Shown: one piece after another, positions 48,462 to 60,516 of the stretch
Numbering within the stretch: the first letter of the stretch is position 1
Layout: every line of letters starts with the position of its first letter
Assembly: GCF_004210375.1 (NCBI RefSeq)
Contig: NC_134830.1
Location: 44,459,094-44,523,093 of the forward strand
Direction: 5' to 3'
DNA length: 64,000 nt
DNA from: Tachypleus tridentatus
Lineage: Eukaryota; Arthropoda; Merostomata; Xiphosura; Limulidae
Translations under genes and position numbers: made by a program
Notes under the pieces: model-generated
Database searches by the model: none
What the model was told of the DNA's origin: nothing
What the model saw: only the letters and a program-made list of their open reading frames with translations

Positions 48462-49599
48462 CCGAAGCAGCACTCAACCACAAAATGTTGTGTCTAAATG
48501 GATCATTTCTAATGTAATTTTGTAGTTTTTGATATTATTTGACTTCTAACAGTTGGTAGCCACGAAAAAAATGACATTTTTAAAAAAAAAACAGTGCAAA
48601 TGGTTATTATTACTAATTCTACACCTGCACTATTATTCCTTTTCAAGTTCCTTCACACGAAAACTTGCAATAGAGGCCATGCAAACGAGTACACGACATT
48701 AAGGACTGTCATCGCAACTTGTTTGATTCACTGTTCCCTGTCCAAATTATCAAGCAACTAATTACTTGATATGAATTACAAGTTGACTTAATATGATACG
48801 TGAATATGATAACTTGTGTAATAATTAATGAGACTCATTTAGTGCTCATTTGATGTTCCAAAGCAACATATAAAATATGTTTATCTTTTAATGTTTTTTT
48901 ACATGAACATCATAACTTTCTTAATAACACAAATATTAGGTTGGTATAGGATATGCAAGTGCATGTTTAGATGGAGTGTTATCAACCATATAGTTACAGT
49001 GAGATTCACTATGCATGTGTATTCATACGTATTCGTTACAACCCAGTGAATTCACCAACTTCTGATTGGTCGTAATAAAAATCATTTTTAATTATACTCT
49101 GAAAATTGTTGTGAGCAATTGTTTAGCGCACGATTTTTTATTTATTTTTTTTTTTTTTTTGTGGAGAAAGAAAGAGGACAACTTGTGCTATGAACGTTAG
49201 AGGTACTTAAAATAATGAATCCGCTAACTCCTGATTGGGTGGAATTCAATCGAATCCTTATGTTGCCAAACTATAGGCCTTGTTATACTCTCACATTCAA
49301 ATGCATTAATTTTGTTTGAACTTGCATTACCTAACCAAAGGAAACACCATAGAATATTATACAAAGCACACTTTTAATGGTCATTTGTAGTTTATGTCGT
49401 TGTTCATTTTACCCCCCACCCCCTTTTATAAAGTTTGTTCTTAAATGTCAAGGTAGTTGAAACAATGGAGTAGCATCATCCACGGTCCGCGTGACAGTTC
49501 CCGTGCTTTATATATACACGTTGGGTTGAACAATCTCGATGTAAGGAAGCCTAATTACCATGTTGTGTAACCAAACTAACGAGGAATATGTCAACATCG
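48462..49599. other. AT-rich DNA, no gene seen
   Basis: A T run (about 20 bases, 49141-49160). At 49030-49100 and 49215-49265 a similar phrase recurs (AACTYCTGATTGG then a purine-rich stretch), maybe a two-copy repeat. Confidence 0.3.
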
Positions 49600-49890
49600 C
49601 ATCATTTAGTTTTTACCCGAGGGCTCATCATTTCCCGGTAGGCTACAAGTTCTGTAGCGTGATAGAGTTCTCTCACGGCTGAGGAGGTAGCAAGCACGGA
49701 GCTAAGCACCTCTCCACGCCGGAGAAGAAGCCCCTTTAGCCGATGAGCATGCCGTTGTCAAGTAGAGACGAGCTGATACGGGGATTCTTTGGTTAGCAAC
49801 ATCATGTCCTCGCTACTGCTGTTAAGTAGGGCTCAGCTTCGCATATGGAATATGCACTGTATCCGATTCTAGGTTGGTTGGGTATCACTC
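49600..49890. other. GC-rich non-coding segment of unknown nature
   Basis: About 290 bp that is GC-richer than its flanks, with stops in all frames, so not coding. It has a near-palindromic GCATATGGAATATGC (49839-49853). Part of it loosely recalls 5S rRNA wording (TTAAGTAG then GGTTGG-TGGG spacing), but not enough to call a gene. Could be an old RNA-derived repeat, a promoter or an exon of a non-coding transcript. Confidence 0.2.
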
Positions 49891-51439
49891 AACATCATTT
49901 AATATCAATTTACTGCGCTTGCTAAGTCTTTAAGCAGGCTAACGAGCTACAGAAGATATCTACAATTCGTGAGCTGACGAGAAAAATGGTGTTTGTTCTT
50001 TTTCCCTTCAAACACTCCAAGGGCCTTACAGATATAACACTGTAAAGTGAAATTCAATACACCGAATGCCTGATTCGTTAGTATAATCACTATACATGTT
50101 CTTCGTGTCGATGTTACGTTAGGCTGATGACAAACTGTGTTTTGTATAAATGAATGTGAAAATGCTCTAAATGCGAAAAGCGCTCTAAAATTATTATAGA
50201 TAATATAACACAAGCTTACATTGAAATCGATGTGTTTCAGAACTAACGTGGATACATATCAAAACAGTTTTTCTTCATTGTTTATTTTATGGATCAGTAA
50301 GAATGTATAATTCACTCTTTGGGCTACACGATTAGTATAAACGTAAGTAAATCTGTACGGATACGTCGCTCTTTTCTGTTTCTTAGAGTTTATGAATATA
50401 AACATTTTTTCCAGATTCTTCTATGGTGGTTAAGGTTAGATAATACGTACAAATACTCACATTCTTAATGCGTGTGATCACAGAAACGGTATCTTTACTT
50501 AAAACAACCATTTACAGAAGCGACTGAAGAATGCGTGTTATATCTGAAAACACTAGGAAGACAGAGAAGTAGATAGAGACATAGTTCATATAATATACTT
50601 TCTAAATCGTGTCATTATAGTTTGGTATATATGGGCAACTTATATAGTACATGGACTAAAGTGGCAGATCAGATATTCTAAAGCTCCTGTATTGTTGCCC
50701 CAATTTAGAGGACAACGAGTCAATATCACCCGCCGCCTACTAGGCTACTTTTAATCGTAAAGCGGAATTCATTGTCTTTGTTATAACGCGCCACAGCTGA
50801 ATTACGGATCCTACTTGCAATGATAAAGTATGACATGATATATATATATAAAGATTAATTTTAAAAATAAAGCATTGTGTGTTCTCCAAAAGCAAACTGA
50901 ATTTTTAAAGTCTTCGATTATCTTATTAAATCTCAGTACGATAATTTTCAACATCTACCTTGCAATGCACCTTATATACAAAAAATAATAGTTCTTTTTA
51001 CCTTTATAAAGACGCGTATATCACACGTGAGCATGTAGTAAAGGCTATCTGCTATTAATAATGTAATGTCTTATGTAAAATATGTTAAACTCGCCACTGC
51101 CAGATATTATGTGTGTGTTTTCTTATAACAAAGTCACAATGGGCTCTCTTCTCTGTCCACTGAGGGAAATGGAAGCAAGACATTGTATAACGTAGTCCTT
51201 GTTGCGTTGGGAACGCCCATAATTTAGGAATATATAGAAAGCTACGTAGTAAAAACACACAATTTATGTTAACATGAAGACGACCTAATAAGTCAAACGT
51301 TGTTCTCTCCTTTATTTTGGTAAAAGTGTTAATACCCATACCAGCCGTCCAGAGATACTATTTAAAAACGATCGTCACTGCCGACTTTTTATTATAAAAT
51401 TTAGTGAACGTGACAGGTGGCGCTAGCTTCTTGATTGCT
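49891..51439. other. No gene seen; one old SINE fragment
   Basis: A diverged SINE-A body in minus orientation at 50690-50815 (CACCCGCCGCCTACTAGGCT then GTTATAACGCGCCACAGCTG). Minus frames of 88 (50213-49947) and 84 codons (51339-51085) were examined and show no family features. Confidence 0.35.
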
Positions 51440-51458
51440 TTAGTTTTAATGTTTGTTT

Positions 51459-51683
51459 TGTTTGTTTTTTTTAATTTCGCGCAAAGCTTCCGAGGGCTAT
51501 CTGCGCTAGTCGTCCCTAATTTCGCAGTGTAAGACTAGAGGGAAGGCAGCTAGTCATTATCACCCACCACCAAGTCTTAAGCTACTCTTTTACCAACAAA
51601 TAGTGGGATTAACCGAAACATTATAATGCCCCCACGGCTGAAAGGGCTAGCATGTATGGTGGGACGGGGATTCGAACCCGCGA
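51459..51683 (-). repeat. SINE-A, 5'-truncated at the B box, with 19-bp duplication
   Basis: Minus copy with tail TGTTTGTTTTTTTT; it ends inside the head right after the B box (GATTCGAACCCGCGA). The 19-bp TTAGTTTTAATGTTTGTTT at 51440-51458 and 51684-51702 is an exact duplication. A truncated insert with a long duplication is the mark of target-primed reverse transcription. Confidence 0.95.
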
Positions 51684-51702
51684 TTAGTTTTAATGTTTGT
51701 TT

Positions 51703-51821
51703 GTTAAAAAGCACAAAGTTACAAAACGGGCTAACCACGTTCAACTCACCGAGGGTGTTAAACATCGAAATTTTAACGTTGTAAACTGTGATCTTTATCT
51801 CTGAGCCATCCGCGCGTGGGG
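51703..51821 (-). repeat. SINE-B copy, diverged, insertion target of a SINE-A
   Basis: Minus copy: tail end TTTGTTAAAAAGCACAAAG at the left, then GGGCTAACC, ACTCACCGAGGGTGTTAAAC, TTTTAACGTTGTAAACTGTG and a head with CTGAGCCATC. The preceding truncated SINE-A entered its tail. Confidence 0.7.
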
Positions 51822-52352
51822 TCTAGTTTTATTGCTGCCTGCGTGTCCACTTAATGGATTGAACCTCAAATTTAGTGTACACTTGAAACGCTGTTGGAAA
51901 ATAGATGTCCATGTGTTGTGATACAGAAATACCAATCGATATTTCATATAAGGGGTAATCACTGACATCTGTAGGACAGAGAGAACTTGCAGTGAGTTAA
52001 AGGAGACGGAGACATCAGAGTTTGCCGCGGTGTCGATCTATCTTAAAGTACCAACATGCCCGGGAGTAAAAGATATTCGTCACGGGAAGGCATTTCGCAT
52101 TAAAATTTGGCAGCAGTGTGATGAGTTAGAAGGTGTGTGACTCATTTTATATTGAACTACGTATCTCTTTAGTTTTATCTTAGGGAGTCACAAATGCTTC
52201 CAGTACACCTAAGTCTTTATAGGCACCATACTTAACCATTTTATCAACTAACTATTGCCAGAAGCCAGAAAAAAAACCTTATGTCTAAAACTTCTTCATG
52301 ATTAATGTCATTGCTAACCTGCTTCTATGGCCTATACTTTGATCATGGTGTA
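51822..52352. other. No gene seen
   Basis: Mixed composition, stops in all frames, no recognised element. Confidence 0.3.
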
Positions 52353-52361
52353 ACAAGTGAG

Positions 52362-52557
52362 TTGCCCTAGCATGGTTAGGTGGGTTAAGGCTTTATAATG
52401 TGATGGTCAATCCCACTCTTCGTTGGTAAAAGAGTAGCCCAAGAGTTGGCGGTGGGAGGTGATGACTAGCTGCCTTTCCTCTAGTCTTACACTGCTAAAG
52501 TATGGACGGCTAGCGCAGATAGCCCTCGTGTAGTTTTGCGCGAAATTCAAAAAACAA
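52362..52557 (+). repeat. SINE-A with internal deletion of the anticodon arm, B box and linker
   Basis: Head start TTGCCCTAGCATGGTTAGGT then GGGTTAAGGC joins directly to TTTATAATGTGATGGTC. About 90 bp, including the B box, is missing. AACAAGTGAG (52352-52361) and a copy at 52557-52566 flank it, so the copy inserted as a unit. Confidence 0.92.
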
Positions 52558-52566
52558 ACAAGTGAG

Positions 52567-52848
52567 CTAGGCACGTGAACTGTTCAGATAAAGTTCAAAT
52601 CTACAAGTTAAACAAAATATCTAAGTATTACTTTCCGCCTGATTTCGACTCTGAAACTTAATATCTTATTGCTACTTCCGTTACCCTTGAATAATAAATG
52701 GTGCAGAAATGGTGGCTTTCCTTTATACCAAGAAGTAATAGCCATGTTAATGTTCCAGATTTATTTTCTTCTTCAATACGTAAACTATCGTCCTTTACCT
52801 AAAAATATGTAATAGGTAATCCCCCTTCAGAATCGAACTATCTAATTT
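52567..52848. other. No gene seen
   Basis: AT-rich, nothing recognised. Confidence 0.25.
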
Positions 52849-52973
52849 TGTTTGTTTGTTGTTAAACACAAAGATATACAATGATCTATCTACGCTCTGC
52901 CCTCCATGGGTATCAAAACCCGGATTCTAGCGTTGTAAATCCACAGTCGTACCGCTGTGTCACTGGGAGGGGA
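52849..52973 (-). repeat. SINE-B copy
   Basis: Minus copy: (TTTG)n tail, ACACAAAGATATACAATGAT, GGTATCAAAACCCGGATTCT, AGCGTTGTAAATCCACAGTC, GTACCGCTGTGTCACTGGGA. Head and anticodon-arm order match SINE-B. Confidence 0.85.
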
Positions 52974-53001
52974 GGGGCAGAGCATACTATATTGTTTACG
53001 T

Positions 53002-53238
53002 TATTGTTGAGTTTGAAGCGAGGCTATACGAGTCCTACCTCCGCTAGATGTCCCTAATTTTGAAATGATAGATTAGAGGGAGAGCAGCTGACCAACACCA
53101 CCCACCGCTATCTTTTGAGTTACTCTTAATCAACGAACTGTGAGATTGAACGTCACTTTATAATATCCCCACGGTTGAGGGGGCTCGATACCATAATCTG
53201 CAGACTGTGAGTCCAGTACCCTAGCCTCCAGATCCTCC
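53002..53238 (-). repeat. SINE-A, strongly diverged
   Basis: Minus copy recognised by GTCCCTAATTTTGAAATGAT, AGAGGGAGAGCAGCTGACCA, CACCCACCGCTAT and ATCCCCACGGTTGAGGGGGC, with a degenerate head on the right. No tail. Confidence 0.75.
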
Positions 53239-53262
53239 AACTGAAAATGTATAAGATGGCGG

Positions 53263-53286
53263 ACAAATATATATATATATATATAT
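53263..53286. repeat. (TA)n microsatellite
   Basis: Alternating T and A for more than 20 bases, followed by further TA-rich sequence to about 53330. Confidence 0.85.
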
Positions 53287-53330
53287 TATATAAACTACAT
53301 TGTATGTTTCTTAGGGAAGTATATATATAT

Positions 53331-56300
53331 ATTTGTGTGTGTCTTGTTTCTCTCGTGATTAATAATTAGCTGTATACTTGAGGGCGTGCCAAAATTTATG
53401 GTCGTATTGTGTATTTTGTTTTTATACGATAATATAATAAAATATAAGGAAATAAAATCGAGAAAAACAAAACTTAGTTTATGTAGCTGAATTAAACACA
53501 GTATCTCTAATTCTAACACACAGCATAGAACAATTTGTGATGTTAAAGCAAAACAACCTAATTTAAGGTCTTAAATTACGTTAAGAGCACGTGAAAGACG
53601 TACAACTATGCACCTCGTTTTCTAAAATAACCTAGACAAAAATATTACAGAAATAGTTTATAAGGTGTTAGCTATGAAATAAGAATGAACAAGTTATACA
53701 CAACATCGTAAGTCATGTTTTTGTAAAGAGTAGAAGTTATAGGGTTTTAGTTAATTTAAGGCATTTAGTAGATATCGAGAACTATTTCCTTGGTGATTAT
53801 ACATCATCTTGTGCTTAACCGTGTAAATACTTAGTTACATACACTGGAATGGAGTGCTTTTGGCTTGTATAAGAGTGTTATTGAATTTTGTTTGTTTTCA
53901 ATAAGTATTATCTTGGTCGAATATGCATTAAGCGTCAAGAAGTCTTGTAATCTTGGTAACTGTTTACATTAGCTTTTCACTGCTTTCTCTTTTTTTGATT
54001 TCTGGAAGTTTCTCTCGAATGTTGGAGAACGCCAGAAGGCGCTGGTGAAGAGCACCACTTGCAGTGGCAGAAGTGTTCTTGGACGACTTCAGCTTGGGCC
54101 GAGTGGGAATCAAGTGTCATTAGACTTTGCTTCCCTTATCGGTGTCCACGTTCCTAACCAAACTTCTTCTAGGGTCTGTGTCTCGGCAGAGTGAAGATCG
54201 ACGGGTCTAAGACCGTTAGACTTCCATCTAATCAGCCATCTTTAGATGGGAAAAGTAATCAGAAGTATAACTCAATAACAAGTACTGATCTCTTTAACCA
54301 CTGAATCCTAGCAGGCAAACCACAGCGCAACTCTTATCATTTGGTAAATTGTAATGTTTATCTTAAATAACGTGTTTCATATTGATTTTTTAATTTCCAC
54401 TCTAAAGCCATCAAGGATAAGAGAGCTCAACACCTGCGTTTGACGGTTTTAAATATCTCATGAATTAACCAGCAAGTTTCTTAAAGTTTTACAGCCTTTT
54501 CACTCTCTGTTGGAGAGAAATTATAATAATACACTTTTACCTCACGTTTTAAAACATTAAAGAACTAAATTTATCACTACATTCTATGTTATACTTTGTT
54601 CAACACCAATCGTCTCACTAAATATTCTGATATACTTGAAATTCTTAAAATATATGTATGCATATAGCAGTAACTTCAGTAGGTCATGTGTTCGAAATCA
54701 TGTTCAATTAATGGCCTGAAGCGGTCCTCAACCCAATGACTTTTTTATTCTTAAATACACCCGTTATTTTCATTGAAAACTAGTTTGTTGTGAGTGATGA
54801 AAAATGTCCAGCGATGATATATTAACATTCAAATTATAAATTGCTAGATGCAGTGAGTTAACCTGTTGATCCAACAGTTCATTATATTCTAATACATCTT
54901 ATGCAAAATACAGAAATGAAAAATTTATGTCTAATAATTCATTTTAACTCATTGCTCGTTAGAAATTTTAACTCCTTAATTCATCATCATAAGACAACTG
55001 CTGATAAAGACAAAGTTAAAACGCTAAATGATTAAATGTTAATATAGTTGCATGTCTTAACAATGTTTTCCTCTATGATTTTGTAGTACGTCACAGAATG
55101 TTGATGCTGTTATTATAACGTAAGACAGGAAGTGATTTAATTCTAACATGTTTTTATGTCTCTACAGTGTTATTCCTCTATATAATGTTGTCGTACACAG
55201 AATATTGAGGCTATTTCTTGTATCAACAGAAAATACCTACGTTTTTTAATGCTTCCAAATACTGTGATTGTTCAAGCGCCAAAGATTATTAAACCTTTCT
55301 TTTCACGAGAGAGTTTGTTTAATTTGCGATTGTAAGATCAGTATATTACTTACTCTCAAGCAAACAAAAGTAGCGTGCCAGAATAGAAAACCCACATCTC
55401 AAATATAAGGGATCACTAGGCTATCTATAAAATGATTATTTTCGAATCATAGCAAAAGGTTAAGCTGAAACAGTTAACAGGTTCAAATAATTTTTTAAAT
55501 ATATAGATAACAACGTAACTACATGTTTATTTTGTAATCAAACGATAATAGAGATAAGTGTTTGAATCAGTACCAAGGATTTTACATCTTGCACCAACAT
55601 AAACAACACAATGAAAATGTTATATTTGCCCGCATAAAGCTTAATTTCATACTGCTTTAAAAATATGCACTACGATATAAGTACAGATGAAACCAAATAA
55701 TCCACACAATGTACAATTTTTCTAACAACTTATAAGACTGTGAGAACTTATTTGACTAAATTACACATAAATTGATTCATACAATAAATTCTCCTGGCTA
55801 CTTCTTAAATCATGTTTAGTCGTTAGATTTCCATTCGGAGAAGTGTGGTAAGGAACTTCATTTCCGAAAGCGCCCTCTAACGAATGTTAGATAAACTTAA
55901 TACCTTTCGTGAGTGTAATAAAATAATTTCAAGTGTAAAAAAGGTTAGCCGAAATAGCCAATTATTTAATAAGTAATTATATTAAAAATGTCTCGTATGG
56001 GAATTTCGTTGTAAAAATAAAATATTTGAATATTCTTGTAGCCCCCTAACGGCACAGCATTGTGACTGTGGATTTGATAACAATCTTTTAGAAGATTCAA
56101 AATAAATTCAATTAAATCGTTTAAATAGCAACATGTAATAATCTCAGCAGAAATAAACAAATATGTATTTAGGAGTCATTTAAAACAGACAGGTTAACTT
56201 TAAAAAATTGTAAGAATAGCAAAAAAAAGGTTGGAAAACTGCTTCTTTGCTTTAACAAGTACTATTATCAGTAGCATAATCGTAGCAACGTAATACATCA

Positions 56301-57000
56301 GTTTTTACCTCTAAAGACAATTTGAAGTTTGAAAAAATTCAACTGGTCATAATAATTTAGTTTATCTTTCTCTAATTTGTGTTCTGTGAAATGTTTACGC
56401 AAAAATTTTAGTTTTATTCAAAGTTGTGACAAATTCTAAGAATCTTAAACAGTTGTTTTATTTACCATTGCGTTTTACCTTCACTCTTATGTTTTAGATT
56501 GTTCAGAAAGCCTCATAATAAAACTAACTCTCTTTCAGACATTCAAATAAAACCGAAACAGGTCAAAATAATTACGAGTCTTTTATATGTATTTTAGATG
56601 TTCGATAACATACGACTTCTCTTCCTATAACGTATGTTTAAGACAACGTAGCTTATTAGCCGTGTATTAAAAAGTTTCACGTACTTTTCTGTAAACGAAA
56701 AAAGTTGTTTGCTGTCTAATTTTTAAGTTCTAACGTCAAGTCGTCATTTCTTTATTGTGCAATAAAGCGCTTGGATGCTAATTAAATGTTAGGTTTTTTT
56801 TCATTATATTTGCTTCATAGGTGTAGAAATTTAAAATTCTCATTTCTTTTAAATATCCTTTATGAATATATAAAATCAACTCGATATTCATGAAAAGAAG
56901 TACATAAAACATTTAGGTTGAAATGAGAACGAACATGATGTTGGGCGAACCAGTTAAGTCCTTGTTTTCAAAGGGCGTGACGCCACAAATACAGTTACAC
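53331..57000. other. Long AT-rich stretch, no gene seen
   Basis: A GC-richer patch at 54010-54250 (words CGCCAGAAGGCGCTGG, CTTGGGCCGAGTGGG) has no usable open frame. At 56040-56085 there is a plus-strand SINE-B head fragment (AGCCCCCTAACGGCACAGCA). The rest is AT-rich with nothing recognised. Confidence 0.35.
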
Positions 57001-57498
57001 GAGAAGAAAACAAGCATTCTTGCGTGCCCAAAGTTCGTCTATCCTTCATTAGCTTACCGATTGAAGGAGCAAGCAACGTTAACTTAATAACATCACAGAC
57101 TATATCCAGAGTACAAAACATTAAATTGCTTTGGGCTTTACTTCTACGGTTCATGGGCGTCGTACTTGGCATGCTTTATCGTAGGTTGGAAATGGAAAAT
57201 TAGTTCCAGCCTGGAAGCTTCGTGAAGCACCCAGATGAATAGCCGATTGCTCAAGTGCTCTTCAGGCCACACTCGAAGAGCAGTCCCAGGACTGAGTTAC
57301 CAACGAACTTCAGAATTTCTATGTACTTCGTCGACACAGATGTCTAACCCAAATGGACCGTGTTGAAGGGCGGTTTGCAAACGAAGTACGAGAGTAATAG
57401 AAAAGTTTTTATCTTGCTTCTTTTTTTCTTTTTACTCATTCTTACCCCATTCGTGAATAACTATTCCAGCTGTTCTCTGTATATATGTTGCATTAAGC
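57001..57498 (+). promoter_or_regulatory. GC-richer region before the candidate membrane-protein exon
   Basis: 57000-57390 is GC-richer than both flanks, with stops in the plus frames. If the exon at 57499 is real this would be 5'UTR or promoter. A 72-codon minus frame (57172-56954) overlaps it and is not recognised. Confidence 0.22.
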
Positions 57499-57657
57499 AT
57501 GAGCTTTTCAGTGGAACATTCTTACATGTCTTCCCCACCTGAATCTAGAAGTGGTTATTTTCTCCAATCCTGTCGGATAACCTCCATACATCGAATCGAC
57601 AGAATAACAATAACGATCTTTGTTATTCTTCTAGGCTTAACGGTAGCCTCCCTGGCG
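57499..57657 (+). CDS. Candidate first coding exon, N-terminally anchored membrane protein
   Basis: The frame from ATG 57499 has a Ser-rich start (about 20 residues), a basic stretch (RITSIHRIDR) and a hydrophobic run ITIFVILLGLTVASLA that would span a membrane with the N-terminus inside. It meets GCG|GTATGT, a fair splice donor, at 57657, phase 0. The 400 bp upstream are GC-richer, as a 5'UTR would be. Against it, a pyrimidine tract ending TTCTTCTAG at 57634 could be an acceptor instead, and no family is recognised. Codon use gives no clear support. This is a lead, not an annotation. Confidence 0.28.
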
Positions 57658-57663
57658 GTATGT

Positions 57664-58221
57664 CACCTAAACATTTCTTAATTTTTAAATATCTTTCTCA
57701 TACTGTTTAGGAAAGTTGTTTTTCTTAAATTTCAATTTCTTTAAAGCCGAAAGTGTTATCTCTGTTAGTAGTTTTAAAAGTTAATCATTTTGAATTATAG
57801 GATACGTTAATGTTTGGGTAAATTGAAAGATTGGGTAAATCTACGTTTCATGTTTGTCTTTTATGTTATAAAGATGGAGTAAGTGAACACGAAAACCATC
57901 TAAGTAAAATATCGACAAAGGTTTTCTTTATGTTTTGATAAAAATATACGTAACTCATAACAAAGTGTTATTTATTTTATTATGGTTGGATAATTCAGTA
58001 TAGATATGAATGCTTAAATAAAATTAATATAAAAAGCGCATAACAATACAAACTTAAAGAAAATGACGATTATAACCGTTGAGAACAGTCGTAAATTAAG
58101 TACTTGTGTACAAAGTAATACGTATCCAAGTTTTTAGCATCATATAACTATCGAGTGATTTGGTACCAAAATGTTAATGTCGTAATATATTGTATGAATT
58201 TATATACAAGAACAGAAGAGC
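57664..58221. other. AT-rich DNA, no gene seen
   Basis: Would be intron if the candidate exon is real. Nothing recognised. Confidence 0.3.
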
Positions 58222-59012
58222 TGAAAAATTATGTAGTACTCTACCTAAATAACACAAAAGTGGAAATAATGCAACAATACTGTGCCTAAATAAGATAAAC
58301 ATGAAAGAATGCAACAAAACTCTATATAAATAACATAAACATAAAAAACTGCAACAAAACTCTATCTAAGTAACATACACATCAAATAATGTAAAGACTC
58401 TACCTAAATAATATAAACATAGAAAAATGTAACAATAATGTACCTAACTATCATAAATATGAAAGAATACAACAATACTCTACCTAAATAACATTAACAT
58501 GAAAAAATGCAGCAATACTCTACCTAAATATCATAAGCATGAAATAATACAACAATACTTAAATAACATTACAAAGGAAGTATGCAATGATACTCTATTT
58601 AAATAGTATAAACATGGAAAAATGCAACAATACTATGCCTAAATATCATAAACATGTAAGAATACAACAATACTCTACTTAAATAACTTAACAATGGAAA
58701 AATGTAACAATACTCTATCTAGATAACATATGCACAAAACAATGCAACAGTACTCTACCTAAGTATCATAAAGATGAAAGAATACAATAATATTCTATCT
58801 AAATATCATAAACATGAAATAATGCAAGAACACTCTACCTAAAGAGCATAAACATAAAAGAATGCAAAAATATTTTACCTAAATAGCATAAACATCGAAA
58901 CATGCATCACAACTCTACCTCAATAACATAAACATGAAAGAATACAACAATACGCTTCCTAAATAACATAAACATGAAATAACGCAACAGTGCTTTAGTT
59001 AAATAGCATAAT
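58222..59012. repeat. Minisatellite, 40-bp unit, about 19 copies
   Basis: Consensus CTACCTAAATAACATAAACA then TGAAAGAATGCAACAATACT. Copies vary at many sites and some are shortened by up to ten bases. Non-coding and older than the 40-bp array at 22808. Confidence 0.93.
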
Positions 59013-59499
59013 AACAGTTTATACAGTTTTTATTGTTAAACAAATGTTTTATTTTTTGTTCTACACAGTGTTTGTCATGTTTTATTCTCTAATGATCAAA
59101 TACAAGAATTCCTTATCACACGTATAAACATGACTGAGTTTTCTATGTTTTCATACAAACAAGATTGCTACTTGCTTTTACACGTCTTTTGAAGATGAAA
59201 CAAACTATTTTCAAAAGAAACTCGGTAGTGTTTTGTAAGAGCAACCAACTACAGCCTAATCCACAAATCTGGTTGTCAGTGTTTAGGTATTTTGTTCACG
59301 AGGACTTGCTTCGTATTCATCCAATTCTGTGCAGCTTTGTATTTCAACTGTATATATGCTTATCAGTCCAATGTGCTTAAAGAAACTAGAATTCCATATA
59401 GTCTATGGTTGTGCCTGAGGATAAACAACCTATAAGAGGCCTAATTAGATGAGCCTCAGATTCTGCCCAACTGGTGTTATATAGCTAGTGCCTCTAAAA
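59013..59499. other. No gene identified
   Basis: A 71-codon plus frame (59165-59380) has an ordinary amino-acid mix but no recognised motif. It could belong with the coding-like relic just downstream or be chance. Confidence 0.2.
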
Positions 59500-59664
59500 A
59501 TGGAAGGGAACTTCGATTCACCTAACACCGCCATCAATAACAGTTGCTTGGATAGCGTTGAACAAACTACACCGCCAAAGGCCGCGGAGGTCAGTCTTAC
59601 AAAGAAACACATTGATTTTCTCTATACAGAAGGCTATCGAGACACAAGTGGAATCCATGCATAG
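59500..59664 (+). pseudogene. Coding-like relic, possibly YAE1-related
   Basis: ATG 59500 opens 54 codons in balanced codon use, unlike the surrounding AT-rich DNA. The middle reads LTKKHIDFLYTEGYRD and then meets TAG at 59662. The YAE1 family (cytosolic Fe-S assembly adaptors) has a deca-GX3 repeat that begins with a GYRDG-type word. The continuation here, GIHA then a stop, keeps the G-I-x-A spacing. A shifted frame further on reads TLHKELFPLY, vaguely like the TLQxGF part of that repeat. If real, this is a truncated copy with a stop and a frameshift. The match is short and from memory, so a chance resemblance is quite possible. Confidence 0.22.
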
Positions 59665-60505
59665 AATAGAGCTCCGAAACTTAACCCTACACAAAGAACT
59701 ATTTCCACTATATCATTACTGGTCAAGTGTACGAATAACGCCGTGTAGGATCTCAAATATTTGAGAGAGAGAAAAAAACGATTCAACTTAAACAACACTC
59801 ATAATATTGATACAAAATCTTTCAATATTTCACTGACAAGTCATTTTCAATCCACCACAAGTTTAGCTTGGCTGAAATTAACTCGTCTAATTTTGAATAG
59901 ATTGTAAACGACACAAATATATACATTATGCAAATCACCAGCTTATATAAAAAACACTGAAGTTTGAAGTACAGAATTTTGAAGTTCAACAAGTGTATGT
60001 TTGTTTGTTTTCTCATGTTCACAGGACGTTTATTCTAGATATGTGTCCGAAATAATTACTTTTATATTTTATAATATACATGTATGTGTTTCAATATGTC
60101 AACGACTTATTTCCCACACGTGAAAATGTACTTTGCTTTATTTATAAAATAAAAATGTTACCTTACATCAAAAACGAAAAACTTTCATTAGGTTAAAGAT
60201 ATATATGATTTGATTGATTAACCTTTTAACACATTTTTCACGTATTTTGCTAAAAACTGACAATAATCAAACAATACTTTATTCAATATAAATAAAATTC
60301 AGTTAAACATTGTTTCTTAATAAATAACTCTTATCTCAATTCCTACAATTATTTTTTTCATTACTACATTTTTTCCTCATGAAAGGGAAATACTTCATCT
60401 TTGTTTTAATTAGTGGTAATTTGTATAGTAAATAATATAATCTTAGTTCACTTCTCCTCTCATGGTAACGCAAGCTCGTGCCTCTTTCCCTTCCATGAAA
60501 ATAAT
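59665..60505. other. AT-rich DNA, no gene seen
   Basis: Nothing recognised. Confidence 0.3.
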
Positions 60506-60516
60506 CGCAAACCGTA

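Noticed and set aside
49790..49890. 5S rRNA gene
   Set aside because: Only a loose resemblance in word order; conserved internal promoter boxes are not present.
49947..50213. Minus frame of 88 codons with LQCYICKALG, Ly6-like start
   Set aside because: Later cysteines of a Ly6/uPAR domain are absent and the frame is not supported by splice sites.
51085..51339. Minus frame of 84 codons containing IPKLWAFPTQQG
   Set aside because: Looked briefly protein-like, but I could not connect it to any family or splice sites.
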